Part shown: positions 18,296 through 24,600 of the stretch, piece by piece
Layout of the letters: the number at the start of each line of letters is the position of its first letter
How positions within the stretch are numbered: position 1 is the stretch's first letter
Virus record (IMG/VR): IMGVR_UViG_3300030104_006253
Coordinates: 1-30,312 of that record
DNA from: a virus
Reading direction: 5' to 3' (one strand)
DNA length: 30,312 bases
Translations under genes and position numbers: made by a program
Notes under the pieces: model-generated
Databases searched by the model: none
What the model was told of the DNA's origin: nothing
Seen by the model: only the letters and a program-made list of their open reading frames with translations

Positions 18296-18702
18296 TGCTC
18301 CACCCCCGCGTATTGAAAAGCTATGGTCATCACCATATCACCAAGCATATCGTAAAACTTTGTCATAGCTGTGGGTTTTTGGAACTTTCTAGACATGTGG
18401 TCACAATGCTTCAGAAACTCATAGCAGTCGTTTCTTATCGAGCTTCTGAGAGGGAAGACCTCATCAGGCTCATCAGTTTCGTTAATTAGCTTGAGTGACT
18501 CTATGATTCTAGTAATGCTGGTTTCGGTTACGATAGCCACTTGGTCGCCATAACGACCATCAGCATGCCTTTTGAAAGTCTCACACACTCTTACGCAGTA
18601 ATCGAAGAATACTGGGTGATACACATCATTCATGCTATACCCAATGCAAAAGGCTCTGTATCCGGGGTGATTGGACTGCATGAGGTCGGATACCGGTATC
18701 AA
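18292..18702 (-). CDS. Unknown 136-residue helical protein, TTG start
   Basis: The open frame extends further upstream, but that part overlaps the preceding gene by more than 130 bases. The TTG at 18702 overlaps the preceding TGA (TTGA) and has GGAG a few bases upstream, so I take it as the start (an ATG at 18681 is the alternative). The product begins M-I-P-V-S-D-L-M and is mostly helical and soluble, with H-P-V-F-F-D-Y-C-V-R-V-C-E-T-F-K-R-H near the middle. I do not recognise a family. Its tight coupling to the putative small terminase and the next structural genes places it in the packaging module. Confidence 0.7.
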   Translation of the reverse strand: MIPVSDLMQSNHPGYRAFCIGYSMNDVYHPVFFDYCVRVCETFKRHADGRYGDQVAIVTETSITRIIESLKLINETDEPDEVFPLRSSIRNDCYEFLKHCDHMSRKFQKPTAMTKFYDMLGDMVMTIAFQYAGVEH

Positions 18703-19394
18703 ACCGCTCCCTCCATCTCCTCTTGCAGCTTGCTCTTGATTCTCTTCCAGCTCTCCGGGCTCTCCTTGGCAATCTCGACTTGTAGTATGTTGATTGTCTG
18801 ATTGACCTGCGAGCCCTCTCCCGAGGTTCCCCAAGTCTCCTGTACCTTGGTCAGGTCCTTTATCGACTCCCTGACCTCCTTGTGTAGGGTCACTGCGTTT
18901 CTCACGAACCCCTCTTCGTGCACATCTCCCTCATCCATGAGCTCATTGAGCTTGCTGTTGAGTCTCTCGACGTTGTTTCTTAGGACGTTTATCTCATTGC
19001 CCACAGTCATTGCCACTTCCAATGATGCCGAGCGTTGCACGAGAGGTTGGAAGTGATGCTTCATATGGTGGTAGACTGTGCTCTCCTTTATCCCAAGCTC
19101 CTCTGCTATGGCATCGGACTCGGAGCCGTCATTGAAGAATCTCTCCTCGTACTCGCTTCTCTTGTCGCTGGAGCATATGACGCAAGATGGGTTGGCAGCC
19201 ATGTGGTACTGACCCATGTGATTTCTAAAATGACGGTCCGCTGTGTTGGCTCTCCAACCCATGTCCTTGTCTATCTGAGTGCATGACATCTCGCCATTGG
19301 TGAGAGCCTCCTCGAGCTGCTCTCTAGCATCGCTCTGACAGAACGAGCAAGACCGTTTCATGACTGGCTGGCGCTCAACCATGCGGAATGCCAA
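18699..19394 (-). CDS. Putative small terminase subunit with tandem zinc/helix-turn-helix units
   Basis: A 231-residue protein (TTG at 19394; ATGs at 19382 or 19361 are alternatives). It has two tandem copies of a unit: C16-x2-C19 ... helix-turn-helix-like segment ... H55-x3-H59, then C71-x2-C74 ... A-I-A-E-E-L-G-I-K-E-S-T-V-Y-H-H-M-K-H-H at 95-114. The second half is a long coiled coil (V-L-R-N-N-V-E-R-L-N-S-K-L-N-E-L-M). DNA-binding N-terminus plus oligomerising helices is the usual plan of small terminase subunits, which recognise the packaging site. TerL lies 5.3 kb downstream in the same operon rather than adjacent. A transcription regulator is the main alternative. Confidence 0.6.
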   Translation of the reverse strand: MAFRMVERQPVMKRSCSFCQSDAREQLEEALTNGEMSCTQIDKDMGWRANTADRHFRNHMGQYHMAANPSCVICSSDKRSEYEERFFNDGSESDAIAEELGIKESTVYHHMKHHFQPLVQRSASLEVAMTVGNEINVLRNNVERLNSKLNELMDEGDVHEEGFVRNAVTLHKEVRESIKDLTKVQETWGTSGEGSQVNQTINILQVEIAKESPESWKRIKSKLQEEMEGAV

Positions 19395-19418
19395 TGCGTG
19401 TAGCTTAATCAGCCTTCT

Positions 19419-19688
19419 CTAAGCACTACGCGTTATTCGCTGATATATCTGCGTTAGTAGTATGAATGAGATGAATACTCCAATCATATACACAGACATG
19501 TCACTTTGCGTTATTTCGTTGCTTTTGAACATCAGTATGCCCATGAATATCAGTATGGCACTGATTAGCTGTACCATCACCATGTCGATTATTATCTCCC
19601 TCTTCGGAGATAGCATGTGCATGGTCATATCTGCAAATTGAGTGGGTACCATATTACCCATGTTTGGTATGTTGGGGCCTCCCATCAT
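19419..19688 (-). CDS. Small two-helix membrane protein, 89 residues
   Basis: Starts at an ATG overlapping the previous stop (TGATG). After a polar, Met-rich first 30 residues there are two hydrophobic segments, about 34-54 (I-I-D-M-V-M-V-Q-L-I-S-A-I-L-I-F-M-G-I-L-M) and 64-82 (M-S-V-Y-M-I-G-V-F-I-S-F-I-L-L-T), followed by a basic tail. The topology fits a holin-like or virion membrane protein, but the name would rest on topology alone. It belongs to a run of coupled genes with a GTPase and other membrane proteins. Confidence 0.72.
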   Translation of the reverse strand: MMGGPNIPNMGNMVPTQFADMTMHMLSPKREIIIDMVMVQLISAILIFMGILMFKSNEITQSDMSVYMIGVFISFILLTQIYQRITRSA

Positions 19689-20341
19689 CAGGCTCTGCCC
19701 CCTGTCACTAGGCTTCTGAGGAATGAGCCGCTTGCCTCAGCAGCACCTGTCATCATACCGGGATTGGCCATGGCATTCTGCAATTGGACGTGAAGCATGT
19801 TCTGGCTGGCATTCTGCAAGGTCTGCATCTTCACTGTGTTAGCGTGGTTGACCACTTGGCTTATCTGAGCGTTTAGGCTAGATAGCTGTGCCCCTATGTT
19901 CTCCGAGCTCATTGTCTGTAGCTCAGTCGGGAGGGATGCTATGTCCAATGAGAATATGCCATTCTCGTCATCGAACGAGTACTTGACGCTCTTCATGAGA
20001 TTGAGCACTTGGAAGGTGGTGATTGCTCCTATTATCTCCAGTATCTGATTGAAGAGGGGAGTGGATAGGAATCTCTCGACAGGGTATGCGTTATCCAGCA
20101 TGGTCATGAGAATCTCAGTCTCGCTAGGTGGGACTATCGCTTGCTGGTTATAGGGGTCTTGACCGGTCAAGCCAGCGAACATAGCTCCCATAGCGCTAGG
20201 GTGTTGCCCCTGCAACCCCTGTTGTGGCATCCCCATGTAGGGATTGACGTTCTGCTGTACGGGATAACCCCCTATAGGAGCTCCAGTAGCACTTAGATTC
20301 AGGCTCATTCCGTTGTTTTGAGTCGGGTATCCCATGCTCAT
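19688..20341 (-). CDS. Unknown 217-residue protein, Gln/Met/Gly-rich N-terminus
   Basis: The ATG overlaps the upstream stop (ATGA). The first 80 residues are low-complexity (Gln, Gly, Pro, Met), residues about 95-130 form a hydrophobic region around F-N-Q-I-L-E-I-I-G-A-I-T-T-F-Q-V-L, and the rest is helical and Asn/Gln-rich, like coiled coils of virion fibres or pilot proteins. No enzymatic motif is visible. The operon position between the zinc-binding protein at 20338-21318 and a small membrane protein suggests a virion component; the exact role is unknown. Confidence 0.72.
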   Translation of the reverse strand: MSMGYPTQNNGMSLNLSATGAPIGGYPVQQNVNPYMGMPQQGLQGQHPSAMGAMFAGLTGQDPYNQQAIVPPSETEILMTMLDNAYPVERFLSTPLFNQILEIIGAITTFQVLNLMKSVKYSFDDENGIFSLDIASLPTELQTMSSENIGAQLSSLNAQISQVVNHANTVKMQTLQNASQNMLHVQLQNAMANPGMMTGAAEASGSFLRSLVTGGRA

Positions 20342-21318
20342 TGTAGTCCCTCCGGGGTCATTTCTGGTTGTACGGGAAGAGGGGGCACGACTTGAGCCTG
20401 TTGGTGCATGGCCTGAGCCTGAGCACGTAGTATGTCTTGGAAGGCAGGCGTTGGGTTAGCCATTTCCATCAGTTCCCGCTTGAACATCCTGTTATCGAAG
20501 GTAATTACAGTCAAATCGTTCTCATCGGTGTGCGGGTTAGTGTAGAACTGCACGTTGATTCCCTTGGACTTTCGAGCATCTGCCATTATCTCTGCGAAGA
20601 AGGGCTCGTACTTGTTGACCATTGGATGGGGGACGGAGGGTTGTTTGGCCACTGATACTGGAACACTGACTATACTGACCCCCTTCTTGACCTTGTCCCT
20701 GAATCTGCTTGGTCTCATTTCCTCCTCCTGCTCCTCCTGCGCCTCCCATTTGCACAGCAAGTGGTACAGATGAAGGTGCTCAGGGCAGTATGTGGCTCTG
20801 AGTTTTCTGCCGCTAGTCACTCCCTCACGAGCAACGAAGGCCTCTGGCTCACCTGTTATGGGGTTCTGCCAATACAGCTCCCAGAGGCTCTTGCCCGTAT
20901 CCTCATCGCATATCTTCGCATACAGGTTGTCGTGTTGGATTAGCTCTAGCACGTTGCACCCATCTACGCAACAGACCGCTGTGTCTTTGTTGTACCTGTA
21001 CTTGCTGAACCATCTCCTTGGGTCCAACAAGGACCTCTTTGTGGGTTTGAGTAGCTTGTATGCCTGTCTGATATCTTGCTTTCTGGCCTTTCTCGGGTCA
21101 GCGTGCCTAGATGGGTAGAAGTTTACCTTGGGCACCTCTATGTTCTTCTCCATCGCCATTCTCTGCATCTGCTGTTGTGCAGCGGCCTGCTCCATGAGCA
21201 TGGCATGGGTGAAGTTTGGGTTACCCTGCTGGGAGAGAGCCATGAGAGTGGCCTCATTGACGTTAGACAGCGTTTCTGGTGGTTGGACGGCAAAGGGATT
21301 CATCGCATTCATTACCAT
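20338..21318 (-). CDS. Unknown 326-residue protein with central Cys/His zinc-binding segment
   Basis: The ATG at 21318 lies four bases after the small AbrB-like gene, with GGAG upstream; in-frame ATGs at residues 3 and 6 are also possible. The N-terminal 65 residues are Gln/Met-rich helix. Residues about 108-180 hold C-C-V-D-G-C and, later, T-Y-C-P-E-H-L-H-L-Y-H-L-L-C-K-W, a likely zinc site. Residues 220-290 look like a compact alpha/beta domain (G-I-N-V-Q-F-Y-T-N-P-H-T-D-E-N-D-L-T-V-I). The C-terminus is Gln/Pro-rich. The family is not recognised; probably structural. Confidence 0.72.
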   Translation of the reverse strand: MVMNAMNPFAVQPPETLSNVNEATLMALSQQGNPNFTHAMLMEQAAAQQQMQRMAMEKNIEVPKVNFYPSRHADPRKARKQDIRQAYKLLKPTKRSLLDPRRWFSKYRYNKDTAVCCVDGCNVLELIQHDNLYAKICDEDTGKSLWELYWQNPITGEPEAFVAREGVTSGRKLRATYCPEHLHLYHLLCKWEAQEEQEEEMRPSRFRDKVKKGVSIVSVPVSVAKQPSVPHPMVNKYEPFFAEIMADARKSKGINVQFYTNPHTDENDLTVITFDNRMFKRELMEMANPTPAFQDILRAQAQAMHQQAQVVPPLPVQPEMTPEGLQ

Positions 21319-21322
21319 GTTA

Positions 21323-21499
21323 TCACTCCTGAGGGGTTACTACTATGGACATTGCCCCATTTTCAGCTCGTAAGGACCATTCTATCTTGTCTCCTGACTT
21401 CAACCCGAACTGCTCAACAATCCACATTGGCACGGTGGTTCTGACTGAATTACTCCCTCCAGTGGAGACCAGAGATGTGGTTGACCCGCCTCGCGCCAT
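21323..21499 (-). CDS. AbrB/MazE-like DNA-binding protein, 58 residues
   Basis: A complete short frame from the ATG at 21499 to a TGA at 21323, preceded by GGGAG. The product contains N-S-V-R-T-T-V-P-M-W-I-V-E-Q-F-G-L-K-S-G and then D-K-I-E-W-S-L, the swapped-hairpin signature of AbrB/SpoVT-type transition regulators (standard form: T-I-P-K-x-I-x-x-x-L-G-L-K-x-G-D). The usual role is dimeric DNA binding, either as regulator or as antitoxin; no toxin gene is adjacent, so a regulator of this operon is more likely. It sits 5' of structural genes and 3' of the GTPase gene. Confidence 0.75.
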   Translation of the reverse strand: MARGGSTTSLVSTGGSNSVRTTVPMWIVEQFGLKSGDKIEWSLRAENGAMSIVVTPQE

Positions 21500-21542
21500 G
21501 CTTCTCCCACACCGTATTCAGTCAAAAAGGTCACTCATGAGG

Positions 21543-22253
21543 TCAATAGTCTATCATATCCATGAGAGCCTGCTCCACGTTCCACCCTATTCTAGTAGCC
21601 ATGAAGTTCCTCTGCGTTGGTATTCCTGCTTTTTGTAGTCTAACCAAATCCTCTCTGAAGGGGTCGAATATCTTGTGCTCCCCTATCCTTCCCTCCCTCC
21701 ATAGCTGAGCGGCTTTCTGGTCGAAGAACCTGTCAGCCTTGTTGGCTACTAGAAGAACGAGCCTAGGTGAGTACTTCTTCCCCTTCCACCAGCTCTTCAT
21801 GTTCCTGTACCTGTATTGCCTTCCTATCAGACTGTCCACTAGGAACTTGAATCCCCCTATTTGGTCAAGACCATCTCCTCGAAATGCCCTGTCATCGAAC
21901 ATGAAGACCACATACTCGCACTGCCTAGCTACCATGTCGTCAATCCATAGGTTCCAGAACCTGTCCTCACCACCTATGTCGGAGGAGTGTACCACTCTTC
22001 TCTCGCCCTTGTACCTCAGTCTCTTCCTAGTGGGTTTTGGTAGAATGTACCTAGTCAGTATCTTGAAGTGGTCGGTCCTCTCGTTCTCCGGTATCTCCTC
22101 CATCTCGCCGGGAGTGGTCATGTACCTGTCTAGAGTGGTCTTACCAACCATCGAGGCGCCATATATGCCAACACGTCTGGATTTCCAGTTATTGTATATC
22201 TGCTGTCCCCATAGAGCTGCACCTACCAGAGCACTACCAGCCATCGCAGCCAT
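21543..22253 (-). CDS. Ras/Arf-like small GTPase with N-terminal hydrophobic segment
   Basis: A 236-residue protein with the GTP-binding motifs in order: G1 G-A-S-M-V-G-K-T at 32-39, G3 D-I-G-G-E at 92-96, G4 N-K-A-D at 171-174, and a G5-like A-T-R-I-G-W-N-V-E-Q-A-L near 219-230, comparable to the S-A-K-T-G-x-N-V of Ras proteins. Residues 1-18 are hydrophobic, A-M-A-G-S-A-L-V-G-A-A-L-W-G, and may anchor it in a membrane. Length and layout fit the Ras/Arf/Rab-like superfamily with an insertion between G3 and G4. It is in an operon with three small membrane proteins. In a virus this is unusual; a role in membrane remodelling, entry or assembly is inference. Confidence 0.82.
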   Translation of the reverse strand: MAAMAGSALVGAALWGQQIYNNWKSRRVGIYGASMVGKTTLDRYMTTPGEMEEIPENERTDHFKILTRYILPKPTRKRLRYKGERRVVHSSDIGGEDRFWNLWIDDMVARQCEYVVFMFDDRAFRGDGLDQIGGFKFLVDSLIGRQYRYRNMKSWWKGKKYSPRLVLLVANKADRFFDQKAAQLWREGRIGEHKIFDPFREDLVRLQKAGIPTQRNFMATRIGWNVEQALMDMIDY

Positions 22254-22259
22254 TTGGCA

Positions 22260-22547
22260 TCAGCTCACTAAGTCCACTAGCCATTGACCGAAGTTCTTCA
22301 ACATGCTGTAGAACCACTCGGCAGTCCATTCCCATAGGGAGAAATCGCTATTTGTCTCGATAGCGGATATCGCTAGTGCGGATGCTACTGAGCACAATAT
22401 TGTCCTCACCCAGCCTATTCCCCACTCATACGTATTGTCTACGGTATTAGCCAAGTGCATTGCACGCAATGTCTCCTCGACCGAATCGTCCTTCACATTG
22501 CGAAAGATTCGTATTGGCGAGGGTATGAGCTGGCCGGGTAGAACCAT
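22260..22547 (-). CDS. Small membrane-associated protein, 95 residues
   Basis: Its ATG overlaps the stop of the preceding gene (TAATG). One hydrophobic segment lies at about 44-63 (I-G-W-V-R-T-I-L-C-S-V-A-S-A-L-A-I-S-A-I) and an amphipathic Trp-rich C-terminus follows (W-E-W-T-A-E-W-F-Y-S-M-L-K-N-F). It is encoded seven bases before the GTPase start, so the two may work together at a membrane. The family is not recognised. Confidence 0.7.
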   Translation of the reverse strand: MVLPGQLIPSPIRIFRNVKDDSVEETLRAMHLANTVDNTYEWGIGWVRTILCSVASALAISAIETNSDFSLWEWTAEWFYSMLKNFGQWLVDLVS

Positions 22548-23173
22548 TAGTTACCGCCACGCTTGGCCTTGTACCTTAAGTCTGGCGTACCATCCTTCTT
22601 CAGTCTAGGGGCTTCCGATGGAGCAGGTGGATTGGGTATGTTCCTGTCACTTAGCAGGTTATCGGCCATGTTGTTCAGTGAGCCTATCCCTAGGTTCAAT
22701 GGCGCATCGCTCTCTGCTTGGTGAGTTGGTATTCCGGGATTGAAGGTGCTGTGAAAGTCTCCTTGGCTGCTTATGGAGGGACCGTTGTAGTTAGGCGTTA
22801 TCCTAGAGGGGTCCTTCTGTAGCATTCTCAGCTCGTTCTCCAACTGCATCTCCTGAACCCTCAGTTCCAAATCAGCTCTCCTCTGGTCAAAGGTAATCTG
22901 CTGTCTTCGGAACTGGTCCTGTCTGGTTCTCTGCATCTCTGCAATCTGAACCCTCTCTCTCATACCCTGCTCGAAGAACATCTTGAACAGATAATAGGCA
23001 ATCGTTTGGACAGCAAGGGCTCCCATAGCGTATGTCATACCGTTAATGGTAGAGTCGGCATTGCTTCCAGCGGGCATCCAGAGTCCTGAACTATACACTC
23101 CAACTGCTACCCCCACAAGAGCAGATTGTGCAAGGATAAGACCCGTCATCTTCATTTCGTCTGCATCACTCAT
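22547..23173 (-). CDS. Two-helix membrane protein with long coiled coil, first gene after the intergenic repeat region
   Basis: A 208-residue protein with hydrophobic segments at about 9-33 (L-I-L-A-Q-S-A-L-V-G-V-A-V-G-V-Y) and 45-67 (M-T-Y-A-M-G-A-L-A-V-Q-T-I-A-Y-Y-L-F), then a charged helix, about 68-122, rich in Arg, Gln and Glu that should form a coiled coil, and a polar tail. The ATG has GAGGT seven bases upstream. It is the first gene of the long left-running structural and packaging block. The function is unknown; an inner-membrane or virion-membrane contact protein is a guess. Confidence 0.75.
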   Translation of the reverse strand: MSDADEMKMTGLILAQSALVGVAVGVYSSGLWMPAGSNADSTINGMTYAMGALAVQTIAYYLFKMFFEQGMRERVQIAEMQRTRQDQFRRQQITFDQRRADLELRVQEMQLENELRMLQKDPSRITPNYNGPSISSQGDFHSTFNPGIPTHQAESDAPLNLGIGSLNNMADNLLSDRNIPNPPAPSEAPRLKKDGTPDLRYKAKRGGN

Positions 23174-23293
23174 CGTCGTGACCTCGCACTAGCCCACTAG
23201 GGAGGTCATCTTAAGCATTCTCTTGTCCGAATATTCTTTATTCCTGTCTATACAAGTAGAATATATTACATATGTATAGACAATTACTAGGAA
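23174..23293 (-). promoter_or_regulatory. Probable promoter region for the structural operon
   Basis: This 120-base gap is the only sizeable non-coding stretch between the small basic-protein genes and the structural block. It is markedly AT-rich between 23231 and 23293, with TAATATAT on the minus strand around 23261-23268 that could serve as a TATA element, and it contains the inverted repeats described separately. A leader of about 85 bases would precede the ATG at 23173. No transcription data are available, so the start point is unknown. Confidence 0.45.
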
Positions 23294-23304
23294 TTATCGG
23301 ACAA
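23223..23304. repeat. Nested inverted repeats in the main intergenic gap; operator/promoter or terminator candidate
   Basis: Outer arms TTGTCCGA (23223-23230) and TCGGACAA (23297-23304) are perfect, and pairing continues inward with ATTC/GAAT after a two-base mismatch. Inner arms TGTCTATACA (23245-23254) and TGTATAGACA (23273-23282) are also perfect, around an 18-base AT-rich loop. The outer arm overlaps the stop of the upstream gene. Located just upstream of a long operon, it could be a double operator with a TATA-like centre (TAATATAT on the minus strand) or a hairpin that ends the upstream transcript. Confidence 0.7.
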
Positions 23305-23488
23305 ACACCATTTTGCGCAAATCCATCTTCATAATTTCGTTTGCCGCTTTTCTCTGAGCGTAGAGCAAGCTGTAGCAAGGACAGCGTGGAGGACTCATTG
23401 AGCATTTCATCACTCCCTGCTCCATGCACTTGCATGGGTTCTTCTTGTTACCACCGCAACAACAGCTATCTCGCTTTAGCTTGGCCAT
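23294..23488 (-). CDS. Cys-rich 64-residue protein, last gene of the small-protein cluster
   Basis: Started at the ATG at 23488, which overlaps the preceding TAA (TAATG). The protein begins M-A-K-L-K-R-D-S-C-C-C-G-G-N-K-K-N-P-C-K-C and continues with M-K-C-S and R-C-P-C, eight cysteines within the first 40 residues, followed by a basic helix. It is probably a metal-binding mini-protein. The family is not recognised. Confidence 0.65.
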   Translation of the reverse strand: MAKLKRDSCCCGGNKKNPCKCMEQGVMKCSMSPPRCPCYSLLYAQRKAANEIMKMDLRKMVFVR

Positions 23489-23844
23489 TAACAGTTCCAC
23501 CTCTTCAATGCCGCACCCTTCGGAGTTAGTTTGCCATCCTTGCTCGTAGGACCCTTACTACCACTCATGCGAGCGCAGAAGGATTTTCTTCTTTTTGCTC
23601 TTTTGCTTCCGGGCTTGAGTTTGGATGGCTTTGTCGTGACCGGGGGTTTGAGGTTCGCACCGGTCTCCCTCTTGAACTTAGCACGACCGGCGGCGTTGAG
23701 GCCACCCTTCTTGTGATGCCTCTTTGGGTTGTAGCCATGAAAAGGCTTGGACTTCTTCTTGGCCTTCTCGAAGTAGCCTTCCAAGAGAGCCATAGACGCC
23801 TGTTGCATGGGTGAGCAGCAATCACACGTGTCGTAGTCACTCAT
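23488..23844 (-). CDS. DUF6321-like basic protein, 118 residues
   Basis: The ATG overlaps the upstream stop (ATGA). After an N-terminal Cys cluster (C-D-C-C-S-P) and a basic stretch, the segment G-G-L-N-A-A-G-R-A-K-F-K-R-E-T-G-A-N-L-K followed by P-P-V-T, then R-R-K-S-F-C-A-R-M-S-G, matches my memory of the DUF6321 family in marine phages. The function of that family is unknown; it is strongly basic and likely binds nucleic acid. The end, A-A-L-K-R-W-N-C, is also typical. Confidence 0.75.
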   Translation of the reverse strand: MSDYDTCDCCSPMQQASMALLEGYFEKAKKKSKPFHGYNPKRHHKKGGLNAAGRAKFKRETGANLKPPVTTKPSKLKPGSKRAKRRKSFCARMSGSKGPTSKDGKLTPKGAALKRWNC

Positions 23845-24149
23845 ATCACTGCCACCATCTTAACGATTGTCGGTTTCCCACCAACACCCTGCTTCTTTGC
23901 CCTCTTTCTTTTTGTTGCGGCCTGTTTCTGTCCACTTGACATCGAACCAGAAGTCTTCGGGGTCTTCGATGAGACCTTCACTGAGGGCCTGCACTTCGGA
24001 TAGCCTTTCGAGGACGTCTTCGCTTTGCTCCTCCCACATGGTGGGTGCTTGCCGTCCTTCCCCCTTCTCGATACGTCCACCCACTTCTCCTTGAACCAGC
24101 GATTCAGGTTCTTCACCACTAATGTATCGTGGCAGGTACACCGGGTCAT
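23841..24149 (-). CDS. DUF5872-like basic zinc-knuckle protein, 102 residues
   Basis: The ATG at 24149 forms an ATGA overlap with the stop of the upstream 57-residue gene; the frame is open further but would run across that gene. The segments L-N-R-W-F-K-E-K-W-V-D-V-S-R, P-P-C-G-R-S-K-A and G-Y-P-K-C-R-P are the hallmark of DUF5872 proteins found in phages and environmental viruses; the Cys pairs could bind zinc. The C-terminal half is Lys/Ser-rich (Q-K-Q-A-A-T-K-R-K-R-A-K-K). The function is unknown, probably DNA or RNA binding. Confidence 0.75.
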   Translation of the reverse strand: MTRCTCHDTLVVKNLNRWFKEKWVDVSRRGKDGKHPPCGRSKAKTSSKGYPKCRPSVKVSSKTPKTSGSMSSGQKQAATKRKRAKKQGVGGKPTIVKMVAVI

Positions 24150-24319
24150 TTCTTCTTCCCCTTCTTTCGGAACTTTCCTCGACAGTACTGTACGGCCCAT
24201 CCGTTAGCGTAAGCGGAGGGGTAGACCTTGAACTTGCGCTTGGCTGCCGCCTTCCCCTCCGGACAGAGTTTCTTCCAAACCGTATCCATCCCAACACAGT
24301 GCCCACACTCACAGCCCAT
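24146..24319 (-). CDS. Small basic Cys protein, 57 residues (viral WKKLCPxGKAAAKRKFKVYPSAYAN type)
   Basis: Runs from the ATG at 24319 to the TGA at 24146, overlapping both neighbours (TGATG and ATGA). The product has C-E-C-G-H-C at the start, then K-L-C-P-E-G-K-A-A-A-K-R-K-F-K-V-Y-P-S-A and A-N-G-W-A-V-Q-Y-C-R-G-K. This is a recurrent small domain in marine viral genomes, often next to or fused with DUF5872-like segments. The role is unknown; nucleic-acid binding is likely from charge. Confidence 0.75.
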   Translation of the reverse strand: MGCECGHCVGMDTVWKKLCPEGKAAAKRKFKVYPSAYANGWAVQYCRGKFRKKGKKK

Positions 24320-24600
24320 CAGTTCCTCACTCTCCGAAGGGTGCCTCTGTTTTTGAAATGTCTTGCTCTATTGGAGTGCTCGCCCTCCAAAGTGAGCTTT
24401 CCTCCTTGGGTGTGACTCACATCCATGTGGTCCCCTGAGCCGTATATCCCCCTTCTCCTCCTCTCGGCGTGGAGGTCGCGTTGGTACTTTCTCCTCTCAG
24501 GGGTCTTCTCGTACCTCTTGTCATACTCCAGCTTGCGCCTCATGGCCTCTGGCGACTTGCGCTCCTTGAGCAACTGGAAGGCCGGGTCAATCGGTCTCAC
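24319..24600 (-). CDS. Tagged HNH-like/DNA-binding small protein, 93 residues, GTG start
   Basis: The frame is open to an ATG at 24621, but the GTG at 24600 overlaps the previous TGA (GTGA), has GGTGG just upstream, and yields an N-terminus M-R-P-I-D-P-A-F-Q-L-L-K that aligns residue for residue with M-N-P-F-D-E-A-W-S-L-L-K of another gene here. The C-terminal part, G-S-G-D-H-M-D-V-S-H-T-Q-G-G-K then N-R-A-R-H-F-K-N-R, resembles a small viral family with D-x-D-H and N-R motifs that looks like a reduced HNH fold. Active-site completeness is uncertain because the usual D-H pair is spread (D-V-S-H). Confidence 0.72.
   Translation of the reverse strand: MRPIDPAFQLLKERKSPEAMRRKLEYDKRYEKTPERRKYQRDLHAERRRRGIYGSGDHMDVSHTQGGKLTLEGEHSNRARHFKNRGTLRRVRN

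Noticed and set aside
18703-18834. N-terminal extension of the 136-residue protein to 18834
   Set aside because: It would overlap the small-terminase candidate by 136 bases; the TTG in the TTGA overlap has a ribosome site and matches the local pattern.
21739-22287. 182-residue plus-strand frame opposite the GTPase
   Set aside because: The minus strand here carries the full set of GTPase motifs, so the opposite frame is accidental.
23860-24312. 150-residue minus-strand frame overlapping two small genes in another frame
   Set aside because: The other frame encodes two recognisable families with exact ATGA/TGATG junctions; this one is an out-of-frame product of the same DNA.
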